19,232 nucleotides of DNA from Pseudolabrys sp. (GTDB taxonomy: Bacteria; Pseudomonadota; Alphaproteobacteria; Rhizobiales; Xanthobacteraceae). Every line of letters begins with the position of its first letter. Position 1 is the first letter of the stretch. Under the pieces are notes generated by a model, which was not told where the DNA came from, made no database searches, and saw nothing but the letters and a program-made list of their open reading frames with translations. A program made the translations under genes and the position numbers. The DNA is taken from assembly GCA_019246455.1 (NCBI GenBank), contig JAFAQJ010000217.1, positions 1 to 19,232 of the forward strand. The letters are read 5' to 3'. This document shows positions 1 through 7,071 of the stretch, piece after piece.

Positions 1-1
1 C

Positions 2-1273
2 GGCACACATCCGTCGTTCGGCGAGCACAACAACGCGCGGCTCCGCGCCTTCCTCGATCATTTCGGTTTCGACTACGAATTCATGTCGTCCACCGACTGC
101 TACAAGTCCGGCAAGTTTGACCAGGCGCTGCTCACGGTGCTCGAGCGCTTCGACAAGGTAATGGCGATCATGCTGCCGTCGCTGCGCGAAGAGCGCGCCG
201 CGACCTATTCACCATTCCTGCCGATCGATCCGCGCACAGGCATCGTGCTGCAAGTGCCGGTGGTGGCGCACGACGCCAAGCGCGGCACCATTACCTATGA
301 GGAGCCGGGCACGCAGGAACGCTTCACCGTTCCGGTCACCGGCGGGCAGTGCAAGCTGCAATGGAAGCCAGACTGGGCGATGCGCTGGTTCGCGCTCAGC
401 GTCGATTACGAGATGGCGGGTAAAGATCTGATAGACTCGGTGAAGCTGTCGGGCGAGATCTGCCGCGCGCTGGGCGGCACGCCGCCCGAAGGCTTCAATT
501 ACGAGCTTTTCCTCGATGAAAAAGGCCAGAAGATCTCGAAGTCCAAGGGCAATGGCCTGACTATCGAGGAATGGCTGCGCTACGCCGCGCCGGAAAGTCT
601 GTCACTTTTCATGTACCGCGAGCCGAAGGCGGCGAAGCGGCTCTATTTCGACGTGATCCCGCGCAACGTTGACGACTACTTCCAGTTCCTCGATGGCTTC
701 CCGCGCCAGACACCGCAGCAACAATTGGCCAATCCGGTCTGGCACATCCATTCCGGCAAGCCGCCGAAGGTGGACATGCCGCTGACGTTCCAGATGCTGC
801 TGACGTTGGTTTCGTCATCGAACGCGGAAAATGCCGAAACCCTGTGGGGCTTCATCGGCCGCTATCGACCCGGCGTGACACCGCAGACGCATCCGAAGCT
901 CAACGCGCAGGTCGAATACGCTATCCACTACTTCCGCGACTTCGTGTTGCCGGAAAAGAAATTCCGCGAGCCCAACAACACCGAGCGCAAGGCGCTCAAC
1001 GATCTGCGCGACGCGCTCGCGAACTTGCCGGCTACCGCAACTGCCGAGGAAATTCAGGACGTCGTCTACGAAGTGGGCCGCCGCGAGCCGTTCCTCGACC
1101 AGAAGAAGAAGGCGAAGGATGGCAAGCCGGGCGTATCGCTCGACTGGTTCAACATGCTTTACCAGGTGCTACTAGGCCAGGAGAAAGGCCCGCGTTTCGG
1201 CTCGTTCGTCGTGGCGTTCGGCGTCGAGAACACCGTCGGCATGATCGACGGCGCGCTCGCGCGCAGCGCGTGA
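2..1273 (+). CDS. lysS: Class I lysyl-tRNA synthetase, 3' part (5' end outside window)
   Basis: The frame is open from base 2, before the first in-window ATG at 83, so the gene starts upstream. About 423 residues are present, and the family is usually about 540-550 long. The enzyme charges tRNA-Lys with lysine using ATP in the cytoplasm. The fragment opens with [18 protein letters not shown] and carries the class I KMSKS-type loop as KISKSKGNG near bases 529-555, followed by the helical anticodon-binding half. The class I signature separates it from the unrelated class II LysRS of E. coli; class I LysRS is normal in Alphaproteobacteria. The TGA at 1271-1273 lies in the left arm of a long inverted repeat. 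The gene converges on the carbonic anhydrase gene. Confidence 0.95.
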   Translation, partial: GTHPSFGEHNNARLRAFLDHFGFDYEFMSSTDCYKSGKFDQALLTVLERFDKVMAIMLPSLREERAATYSPFLPIDPRTGIVLQVPVVAHDAKRGTITYEEPGTQERFTVPVTGGQCKLQWKPDWAMRWFALSVDYEMAGKDLIDSVKLSGEICRALGGTPPEGFNYELFLDEKGQKISKSKGNGLTIEEWLRYAAPESLSLFMYREPKAAKRLYFDVIPRNVDDYFQFLDGFPRQTPQQQLANPVWHIHSGKPPKVDMPLTFQMLLTLVSSSNAENAETLWGFIGRYRPGVTPQTHPKLNAQVEYAIHYFRDFVLPEKKFREPNNTERKALNDLRDALANLPATATAEEIQDVVYEVGRREPFLDQKKKAKDGKPGVSLDWFNMLYQVLLGQEKGPRFGSFVVAFGVENTVGMIDGALARSA

Positions 1274-1314
1274 TCCCGAAAAGCGGGAACCGGTTTTCGG
1301 ACTAGATCACGCGC
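1266..1314. repeat. Long palindromic intergenic repeat, possible bidirectional terminator
   Basis: The outer arms are a perfect 10-bp inverted repeat, GCGCGTGATC (1266-1275) and GATCACGCGC (1305-1314). The inner arms are CCGAAAA (1276-1282) and TTTTCGG (1294-1300), with an 11-nt loop and a 4-nt bulge (ACTA, 1301-1304). Together they form a 17-bp interrupted hairpin. The core (CCCGAAAAGCGGGAACCGG, then TTTTCGGA and GATCACGC) matches my memory of a repeat scattered between genes in Bradyrhizobium-type and other Rhizobiales genomes. It sits between two convergent genes, so it could end transcripts from both sides, although there is no long T-run. Confidence 0.75.
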
Positions 1315-1327
1315 AAAATAAGAGCGC

Positions 1328-2083
1328 CTAGCCTGAGCGCAGCACGTCGCGGCGGTTTGCCTTCTGCACCGGCCGCGCGTTCATCGCATAGAGCTTGGCG
1401 AACGCGGCGACGTCGGCTTCCGCCACCTGGATCGGCGTCGTCAACAGTAACCACTGCACGGTCTCGGCGCAGGGTGGCGTGGTGAGCGATCCGGCGTAGC
1501 GGTAGTAGGCGCGGTTGGCCGGCAGCATGCCGTTCGGGTTGATCGCGGCGTCGGCTTTAATCGACTGACCCGCGGCCGCCGGCATGGTCGAGACGACTTT
1601 CTTGAACACTGGATTTGCGTTGCCCGTTGCCATCAATACGCCGACGACGGCGAGGCCGCCCGAGGCGTGTTGGTGCACGAAATGTACCTCCATCGGGAAG
1701 TTCTTGCCGTCGATCGTGTGCTCGCTCGGCCGATGGAAATGGAATTGCAGCAGTTTGTAGCTGTCCTTGCCGAGCGTGATCGAATTGCCGTCAGTAAAAT
1801 TGGCTTGGATGGTGTGGCCGTTATTGATCACAGTGTCGGCGGGCTTGCTCCATGTGAATCCAATGGGCGGTAACTGCGCTCGGACCGGGTCGCGAATATC
1901 GATCGGCGATTGCTGTGAGCCGACTGCGCAGACTTTGCTGGCGGCGTCGAGGTCGCCCCAGTGGCTCGGGCCTTCGGCTCCTTCATAGCTCCAGTGCGGC
2001 GCGTCGGCGGCAAATCCAGCGGACGCGCAGACAGGGCAGAGCGCAAGCCCGGTTAGGGCTTTCAGTGCGTTACGGCGATGCAT
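1328..2083 (-). CDS. Alpha-class carbonic anhydrase, exported
   Basis: 251 residues. It interconverts CO2 and bicarbonate and probably acts in the periplasm. The N-terminus carries RRNALKAL at residues 3-10 followed by a short hydrophobic stretch, a Tat-like signal with likely cleavage near residue 25. The alpha-CA signature is complete: HWSYEG, QSPIDI, the zinc ligands H115 and H117 (QFHFH) and H134 (EVHFVH), the gate glutamate E132, a proton-shuttle histidine H90 in NNGHT, and the SLTTPPC loop with T201/T202. C52 and C205 are placed for the usual disulfide. The ATG at 2083 follows a GGGGGA ribosome site. The gene lies 54 bp downstream of the S24 regulator on the same strand, so co-transcription is possible. 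Confidence 0.95.
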   Translation of the reverse strand: MHRRNALKALTGLALCPVCASAGFAADAPHWSYEGAEGPSHWGDLDAASKVCAVGSQQSPIDIRDPVRAQLPPIGFTWSKPADTVINNGHTIQANFTDGNSITLGKDSYKLLQFHFHRPSEHTIDGKNFPMEVHFVHQHASGGLAVVGVLMATGNANPVFKKVVSTMPAAAGQSIKADAAINPNGMLPANRAYYRYAGSLTTPPCAETVQWLLLTTPIQVAEADVAAFAKLYAMNARPVQKANRRDVLRSG

Positions 2084-2137
2084 GACAGTCCCCCAAAGAG
2101 AAATCCGGAGAACTGTAGTCCGGCGGCACGCCGTGCG

Positions 2138-2785
2138 CTACTGGCTTGCCCAGACAATGCGCGCAATCCAGAGCACATTGTTCATCGGGATCGTGCGGTC
2201 GGGGTGGTCGGAGTTGAGGGACTTCAGCTCGAGACTTCTTGCGGTTTTCTTTCGCAATTCCTTCACAAGAACTTCGTCATCCTTGGTCTTGACGACGACA
2301 CGGTCGCCCTTGTGCACTAGCGCGGCCGGCGAAACCACGATGACGTCGCCCTTGCGGTACACCGGCTTCATTGAATCGCCGGAAATTTCGAGCGCATAGG
2401 CATGCTCGTCGGTGACTTGCGGCAGCACCGTTTCATCCCAGCCTTTCCCAACCGGAAAGCCGCCATCGTCGAAATAGCCGCCCGAGCCCGCCTCGGCGAA
2501 GCCGATCAGGGGCACGTTGGAACGTGCCTGTTTAGCGCCGTCGGTGATCAGACTGACGAAAGTGTTGACGTTCGTGTTGGTCGCCGCGAGCGATTTCGCG
2601 ACCGACTCGGTCGAGGGCCAGCGCTCCCGCCCGTCCGGGGTCACGCGCTTCGACTTGTTGAAGGTAGTCGGATCGAGGCCCGCCTTTTTAGCAAGGCCGG
2701 AGGCCGACAGGCCGGCACGCGCGGCAAGGCGGTCGATCGCCGACCAGATTTGGGAATGTGTCAGTTGATGGGAGGAACGGGCCAC
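2138..2785 (-). CDS. HTH / S24 peptidase-type transcriptional regulator (LexA/CI-like)
   Basis: 215 residues. An N-terminal helix-turn-helix (about residues 9-65, including GLSASGLAKKAGLDPTTF) is followed by a C-terminal S24 domain. By family knowledge such proteins bind DNA as dimers, and many lose repression by RecA-stimulated self-cleavage. The parts needed for that are visible: an Ala99-Gly100 bond, Ser138 in SGDSM and Lys175 in VLVKEL. The Ser-Lys spacing of 37 equals that of E. coli LexA (119/156). The start is a GTG at 2785 with AAGAGG 5 nt upstream. It is divergent from pyrD, and an imperfect palindrome overlaps its likely promoter, which suggests autoregulation. It is not LexA itself: the N-terminal domain is XRE/CI-like. 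The regulated genes are unknown. Confidence 0.9.
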   Translation of the reverse strand: MARSSHQLTHSQIWSAIDRLAARAGLSASGLAKKAGLDPTTFNKSKRVTPDGRERWPSTESVAKSLAATNTNVNTFVSLITDGAKQARSNVPLIGFAEAGSGGYFDDGGFPVGKGWDETVLPQVTDEHAYALEISGDSMKPVYRKGDVIVVSPAALVHKGDRVVVKTKDDEVLVKELRKKTARSLELKSLNSDHPDRTIPMNNVLWIARIVWASQ

Positions 2786-2817
2786 CGGCAGCCTCTTTTT
2801 TAATTCGGATGAAATCT

Positions 2818-2831
2818 AGGAATTATTACCT
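2818..2831. promoter_or_regulatory. Imperfect palindrome, candidate operator of the S24 regulator
   Basis: AGGAATTATTACCT matches its own reverse complement at 10 of 14 positions. It is AT-rich in a GC-rich setting and covers the candidate -10 box of the regulator gene, 32 bp upstream of its GTG. This placement suits negative autoregulation. The match is short and could be chance. Confidence 0.25.
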
Positions 2832-2852
2832 TGAGTCGTCGCGCCGCCGCAA
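2823..2852 (-). promoter_or_regulatory. Candidate promoter for the S24 regulator
   Basis: Read on the minus strand, TTGCGG (2852-2847) and TAATAA (2828-2823) are separated by 18 bp, a sigma70-like arrangement. It would give a leader of roughly 30 nt before the GTG at 2785. The call rests on sequence resemblance only. Confidence 0.3.
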
Positions 2853-2925
2853 GCTGTGCCATCAAAATCACCACTTGGACAACGCCCGCCGCCGCCGATA
2901 CGGTGCGGCCTTCAGGAATCATCTC

Positions 2926-4011
2926 GTGATCGGCTTTTTCGACCGGTTGTCCCGCCCGTTCCTGCGCGTCCTCGATGCTGAAGACGCGCACCGGCTGGCG
3001 ATCCGTGCCTTGAAAATGATGCCGGTGCCGCGCGCGGCGGCGGACCCCACTACCGTTGCTGTGTCGGCTTTCGGACTGAAATTTCCTAACCCGCTGGGCA
3101 TTGCCGCCGGCTTCGACAAGAACGCCGAAGTTCCCGACGCGCTCTTGCGCCTCGGATTCGGCTTCGTCGAGGTCGGCACCATCACGCCGCGTCCGCAGAG
3201 CGGCAATTCACGGCCGCGGCTTTTCAGGCTCGACGCCGACGAGGGCGTCATCAACCGGCTCGGCTTTAACAATGAAGGCGAGGCGGCGGCACTGGCGCGG
3301 CTCGAAGCGTGCGGTGGGCACGGCGGCATCGTCGGCGTCAATGTCGGCGCCAACAAGGGTTCCCCCGACCGCATCGCCGATTACGCACACCTGATCCAAT
3401 CGTTCGGCGCGGTTGCGAGTTATTTCACGGTCAACGTGTCCTCGCCGAACACACCGGGGCTGCGCGATCTGCAATCGGCTAAGGCGCTCGATGAATTGTT
3501 GTCACGAGTGCTCGAAGCGCGCGAGCGCAATCGCCACCATGTTCCGGTTCTGCTGAAGATTGCGCCCGACTTGACGCTGGCTGATCTTGACGACGCGGTC
3601 GGCATAGCGCGCAAGCATCGCGTCGACGGCATGATCGTTGGCAACACGACGATCTCGCGACCGCAGTCGCTGCGCGCGCGCGACAAGGCGAAAGAAGCGG
3701 GCGGCCTCTCGGGAAAACCGCTGTTCAAGCTGTCGACGCGGATGCTCGCGGAGACTTTTGTGCGCGCCGAAAATGCCTTTCCGCTGATCGGCGTCGGCGG
3801 CGTCGACTCGGGCGCAACCGCGATCGCCAAGATCAAAGCGGGTGCGACGTTGATCCAGCTCTATACCGGGCTGGTGTTCAAAGGCATCGGCCTTGTTTCG
3901 GAGATCAAGGCTGACCTCGCTGCCGCGCTGCAACGCGGCCATCGCTCATCGCTCGCGTCGATGGTCGGCAGCGACGCCGCGGCGATCACCGCGGAAAGCT
4001 GGCCGAGTTAG
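2926..4011 (+). CDS. pyrD: Dihydroorotate dehydrogenase (quinone), class 2
   Basis: 361 residues from the GTG at 2926. It oxidises dihydroorotate to orotate with FMN, passing electrons to quinone at the inner membrane (fourth step of de novo pyrimidine synthesis). An N-terminal amphipathic segment typical of class 2 (FFDRLSRPFLRVLDAEDAHR) precedes the barrel. Visible signatures are AAGFDKN, VGTITPRPQ, INRLGFNNEG, NVSSPNTPGLRDLQ with catalytic Ser173 and FMN-contacting Asn170, and the phosphate-binding end GVGGVDSGATAIAKIKAGA. The frame stays open back to 2758, but 2758-2925 encodes arginine-rich sequence unlike PyrD and overlaps the regulator gene. AGGA lies 8 nt before GTG 2926, and the resulting length fits the family. 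The TAG stop overlaps the stop of the converging gene. Confidence 0.95.
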   Translation: MIGFFDRLSRPFLRVLDAEDAHRLAIRALKMMPVPRAAADPTTVAVSAFGLKFPNPLGIAAGFDKNAEVPDALLRLGFGFVEVGTITPRPQSGNSRPRLFRLDADEGVINRLGFNNEGEAAALARLEACGGHGGIVGVNVGANKGSPDRIADYAHLIQSFGAVASYFTVNVSSPNTPGLRDLQSAKALDELLSRVLEARERNRHHVPVLLKIAPDLTLADLDDAVGIARKHRVDGMIVGNTTISRPQSLRARDKAKEAGGLSGKPLFKLSTRMLAETFVRAENAFPLIGVGGVDSGATAIAKIKAGATLIQLYTGLVFKGIGLVSEIKADLAAALQRGHRSSLASMVGSDAAAITAESWPS

Positions 4012-4307
4012 CGAGCACGCGGCGCCTTGACGAGCCGCATCACGAGCCAGATCGGGACGACCAGCACGGCGCCGAGCAGGAAATAGCGCCACAGATAGCG
4101 CACGGCATCGAAGCCCATGTTCCACAGCCGGATGAACAATTCGCGCACGCTCTCGATGATGTTCCAGGGATCGAGCCCGAGCGCCGATAGAATGACACCA
4201 ACTAAAATGGACACGAGAATGAGTCGACCGAGGACGGCCAGCGGCGTGCCGCCGATCAGGCGCGTCATTTTTTCGTCGGACGTGATGGTGCGATCGTCAG
4301 GCATCAT
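4008..4307 (-). CDS. Small two-helix membrane protein, DUF6460-type
   Basis: 99 residues, or 98 if the second ATG (4304) is used; the latter is better spaced from the GAGGGAG ribosome site. Function unknown. Two hydrophobic segments (about residues 26-46 and 74-93) flank a charged, aromatic linker with NIIESVRELFIRLWNMGFDAVRYLWRYF, so an inner-membrane hairpin is likely. It resembles the DUF6460 proteins of Rhizobiales; I assign that from memory of the pattern. Its start overlaps the end of the DNA ligase gene by 11 bp, so it is probably translated with the exonuclease-ligase operon. Its TAA at 4010-4008 lies inside the overlap with the pyrD stop. A repair role is not shown by sequence. Confidence 0.8.
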   Translation of the reverse strand: MMPDDRTITSDEKMTRLIGGTPLAVLGRLILVSILVGVILSALGLDPWNIIESVRELFIRLWNMGFDAVRYLWRYFLLGAVLVVPIWLVMRLVKAPRAR

Positions 4308-6021
4308 GGTCTCCCTCGTGTGCCAATCTTAGCACAGCCGATTGCGGCGTTTTTCGTTTACGCACAGGTGCCGCCGGGGCGCGGCCGTGCTCGGCGCGCG
4401 AGAGCATCTGTTCCAGTGTTTCGAGCCGGTCAGCCTCCCGCGGCGGCTTGTCCCAGCGTAGCCGGCTGATGCGGGGAAATCGCATGGCGATCCCCGATTT
4501 GTGCCGGGTCGAGCGCTGCAACCCCTCGAAGGCGACTTCCATGACCAGCCCCGTGTCGGCGGTATGGGTCACTTCGCGCACCGGACCAAACCGGTCGACG
4601 GTGTTGCGGCGGACGAAGCGGTCGATCTCCTTCAACTCCTCGTCGGTGAAGCCGAAATAAGCCTTGCCGACCGGCACCAGCACGTCGCCGTCATCGCCGT
4701 GGGTCCAGACGCCGAAGGTGTAATCCGAATAGAACGACGAGCGCTTGCCGTGGCCGCGCTGGGCGTACATCAGCACGGCGTCGACGTTCATCGGGTCGCG
4801 CTTCCATTTCCACCACAGGCCTTTTGGCCGCCCCGGTATGTAAGGCGCGTCACGGTGCTTGAGCATCACGCCTTCGACCGCGGGCGCATCTTCGCCGGCG
4901 CCGGCTTCGACGGGATTCGCGCGTGCCGCGATCAATTGCGGCCAGGTTTCGAATTTCACGATCGGAGAGGTGTCGACGCGGTCACTGCGGAGACGCTGCA
5001 CGAATTTTTCCAGGCGCTTGCGGCGCTCGGCGAACGGCAGTTCGCGCAAGTCCTCGCCATCTTCGGCAAGGAGATCGTAGGCGCGCAGATGCGCGGGAAA
5101 TTCCGCGAGCAGCTTGGCGTTCACGGTTTTACGGTTAAGTCGCTGTTGCAGGACGTTGAAGGTCTGCACGCGATTGTCGCGCAGGATCAGCAATTCGCCA
5201 TCGATCGCGGCCGGCAATTTTAGCGCCTCCAACAAATCGGGGAAGCTTTTCGAGATATCTTCGCCGGTGCGCGAATACAGCCGCGTCTCGATCCCGTCAT
5301 CGTGCTCGGCGGTGATGGCCTGCACCCGTACGCCATCCCATTTCCATTCCGCGACGAAATCGTTCGGGTCGAGCGCCGCAAGGTCGGGCTCTTCAATGGC
5401 GTGCGATAGCATCGGCGGCGAGAAGCTCGCACCGATGCGCGCTTGCGGTTTTTCGCCGCCCTCGAGCCAGGCGAATAGGTCGAGATAGGGCGGCCTCAGG
5501 CTGGGCCATAGATTCTCCAGTTCGTTGACCTCTTTGTCCGCCAGAGATGCCGCCGCTGTTTTGGCGAGCCGTGCCGATACGCCGATGCGCAGCCCGCCGG
5601 TGACGAGCTTGAGCAGCGCCCAGCGTGCGGTTTCGTCGAGCGCATCAAGCCAGCGCGCGATCTGCGCTGGCAATTGCGTCTTGCCGAGCGTCGAAAGCTT
5701 TTCGATCACCTCGGACAGCGGCGGCGCGCAATTGGGACGGGCGTTCGGATCGGCCGGCCACATCAGCGCTACCGTCTCCGACAAATCGCCGACATAGTCA
5801 TAGGACAGCGCGAACAACACCGGATCGGTACGCTCGGCGATCAGCGTGCGGATCACGCCGGCTTTGGCATATTTGAAGCTCAGTGCGCCGGTCAGCGCCG
5901 CCAGTGCGAAGCCGCGCTCGGGGTCGGGCGTCGTGCGTAAATAGTCCGCGATCAGCCGCAATTTGTTATTGCGCGCGGGCTCGTAAGAGAGACGGTCGAG
6001 CAATTGCGCGAACTCGTTCAT
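4297..6021 (-). CDS. ATP-dependent DNA ligase of the ligase-associated repair cassette
   Basis: 574 residues. It seals DNA nicks through a lysyl-AMP intermediate. Order: N-terminal alpha-helical DNA-binding domain (about 1-200), nucleotidyltransferase domain with motif I EWKWDG (adenylated Lys227), motif III LYSRTGEDISKSFPDL, IDGELL, motif IV VEGVMLKHRD, motif V WWKWKRD, then an OB-fold domain (VDAVLMYAQRGHGKRSSFYSDYTF). It matches the bacterial PP_1105-type family (TIGR04120), annotated in Rhizobiales as the cisplatin damage response ligase. The frame is open to 6411, but the start is the ATG at 6021, which forms an ATGA overlap with the exonuclease stop; residues encoded upstream are low-complexity shadow of the exonuclease gene. 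Coupling to exonuclease and membrane-protein genes indicates one operon. Confidence 0.95.
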   Translation of the reverse strand: MNEFAQLLDRLSYEPARNNKLRLIADYLRTTPDPERGFALAALTGALSFKYAKAGVIRTLIAERTDPVLFALSYDYVGDLSETVALMWPADPNARPNCAPPLSEVIEKLSTLGKTQLPAQIARWLDALDETARWALLKLVTGGLRIGVSARLAKTAAASLADKEVNELENLWPSLRPPYLDLFAWLEGGEKPQARIGASFSPPMLSHAIEEPDLAALDPNDFVAEWKWDGVRVQAITAEHDDGIETRLYSRTGEDISKSFPDLLEALKLPAAIDGELLILRDNRVQTFNVLQQRLNRKTVNAKLLAEFPAHLRAYDLLAEDGEDLRELPFAERRKRLEKFVQRLRSDRVDTSPIVKFETWPQLIAARANPVEAGAGEDAPAVEGVMLKHRDAPYIPGRPKGLWWKWKRDPMNVDAVLMYAQRGHGKRSSFYSDYTFGVWTHGDDGDVLVPVGKAYFGFTDEELKEIDRFVRRNTVDRFGPVREVTHTADTGLVMEVAFEGLQRSTRHKSGIAMRFPRISRLRWDKPPREADRLETLEQMLSRAEHGRAPAAPVRKRKTPQSAVLRLAHEGDHDA

Positions 6022-7043
6022 GCGGGATTGGCCTCGCCGGATTCGTCTTCGTCGCCGTAGCCGACAATGTCGAGTGGCCGCGCTTTGAGCCCTTGCGTTT
6101 GGCACCAGTGCACCAGCGCATCCTCCTGGCCGTGCGTCACCCACACCTCGGACGCGCCGGTCGCCCGGATGGTTTTGGTCAGGCCGTTCCAGTCGGCGTG
6201 GTCTGAAATCACCAGCGGTAGCTCGATCAAGCTTTGCCGCGCGCGGGCGCGCACCCGCATCCAGCCCGACGCGAACGCGGCGAGAGGCTCTGGGAAGCGA
6301 CGCGTCCATAAGTCCTTGTTGGCGGAAGGCGGGCAGAGCGTGATGGTGCCGGCCAGCTCCGCCTTCTTCGCACCGCGCACCAGATCGAGCGGACCGAGCG
6401 CGATGCCGCATTCTTCGTAGTAGCGTGTGATTTTTTCCATGGCGCCGTGCAGATAGATCGCCTTGTCGTAGCCGGCCTCGCGCAGCATAGCGATCACGCG
6501 TTGCGCCTTGCCAAGCGAATAGGCGCCGACGAGATGCGCGCGTTCCGGAAACAGCTTAACCGAGCGCAACAGTTTGGCGATCTCGCCCTGCGGATTGCCG
6601 TGATGAAACACCGGCAGGCCGAACGTCGCTTCGGTGATGAAGACGTTGCATTTGACCAGTTCGAATGCTGGGCAGGTCGGATCGCGCAGGTCCTTGTAGT
6701 CGCCAGAGGCGACGATGCATTGGCCTTTGCACTCGACCCGAATTTGCGCCGAGCCGAGCACATGGCCGGCAGGATGAAAGCTTACGGTGCTGCTGCCGAT
6801 TTTGATGCGCTCGCCATACGGCACGGCTTGCGTCGCCTTGGCGAAATCGCCGCCATAACGCAGCCGCATGATGTCGAGCGTTTCCTGCGTCGCTAGCACG
6901 GCGCCGTGCCCGGCGCGCGCATGATCCGAGTGGCCGTGCGTGATCAGTGCCTTGGCGACCGGCCGCGTCGGATCAATATGAAACCCGTCCGTCTTCGAGC
7001 ACAGGCCGGACGGCGTCGGACACAGGATGTCTTCAGGCCGCAT
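6018..7043 (-). CDS. Ligase-associated DNA exonuclease, metallo-beta-lactamase fold
   Basis: 341 residues from the ATG at 7043. The family (TIGR04122; Exo of P. putida) is a manganese-dependent DNA nuclease of the MBL/beta-CASP group. Motifs in order: HGHSDH (36-41), HPAGHVLGSAQ, SGDYKD, ITEATFG, SDHADWNGL and VTHGQEDALV, which together supply the metal ligands. MRPEDILCPTPSGL matches the usual family N-terminus. Alternatives are the ATG at 7049, two codons upstream, or the ATG at 7088, which adds 15 unusual residues and overlaps the divergent gene. No clear ribosome site precedes 7043 or 7049. The TGA overlaps the ligase ATG by 4 bp (ATGA), so the two are translationally coupled. It probably resects ends during repair. 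Confidence 0.93.
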   Translation of the reverse strand: MRPEDILCPTPSGLCSKTDGFHIDPTRPVAKALITHGHSDHARAGHGAVLATQETLDIMRLRYGGDFAKATQAVPYGERIKIGSSTVSFHPAGHVLGSAQIRVECKGQCIVASGDYKDLRDPTCPAFELVKCNVFITEATFGLPVFHHGNPQGEIAKLLRSVKLFPERAHLVGAYSLGKAQRVIAMLREAGYDKAIYLHGAMEKITRYYEECGIALGPLDLVRGAKKAELAGTITLCPPSANKDLWTRRFPEPLAAFASGWMRVRARARQSLIELPLVISDHADWNGLTKTIRATGASEVWVTHGQEDALVHWCQTQGLKARPLDIVGYGDEDESGEANPA

Positions 7044-7071
7044 CGTCATTAGATATGTCGTAAACTGCATC
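7044..7071. promoter_or_regulatory. Very short divergent start region of the two repair operons
   Basis: Only about 28 bp (22 if the exonuclease uses ATG 7049) separate the start of the exonuclease operon from the start of the methyltransferase-helicase operon. The stretch is AT-richer than its surroundings (TTAGATATG, TAAACTG). Neither start has a clear Shine-Dalgarno sequence. At least part of each promoter must therefore lie inside the opposite coding region, or the downstream start (TTG 7117) is used. I could not identify a convincing -35/-10 pair. Confidence 0.35.

Noticed and set aside
2024..2038. Lipoprotein lipobox in the carbonic anhydrase signal (LALC)
   Set aside because: Leucine directly before the cysteine does not fit a lipobox; a Tat-like cleavable signal explains the segment better.
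2758..2925. N-terminal extension of pyrD to 2758
   Set aside because: The residues do not resemble PyrD and overlap the divergent regulator; GTG 2926 has a well-spaced AGGA site.
4501..5223. Long open frame opposite the ligase gene
   Set aside because: It lies antisense to a certain gene, has no recognisable domain, and long shadow frames are expected at this GC content.
6022..6411. N-terminal extension of the DNA ligase frame to 6411
   Set aside because: The extra residues are arginine-rich shadow of the exonuclease gene, and the ATG at 6021 gives the usual ATGA coupling and family length.
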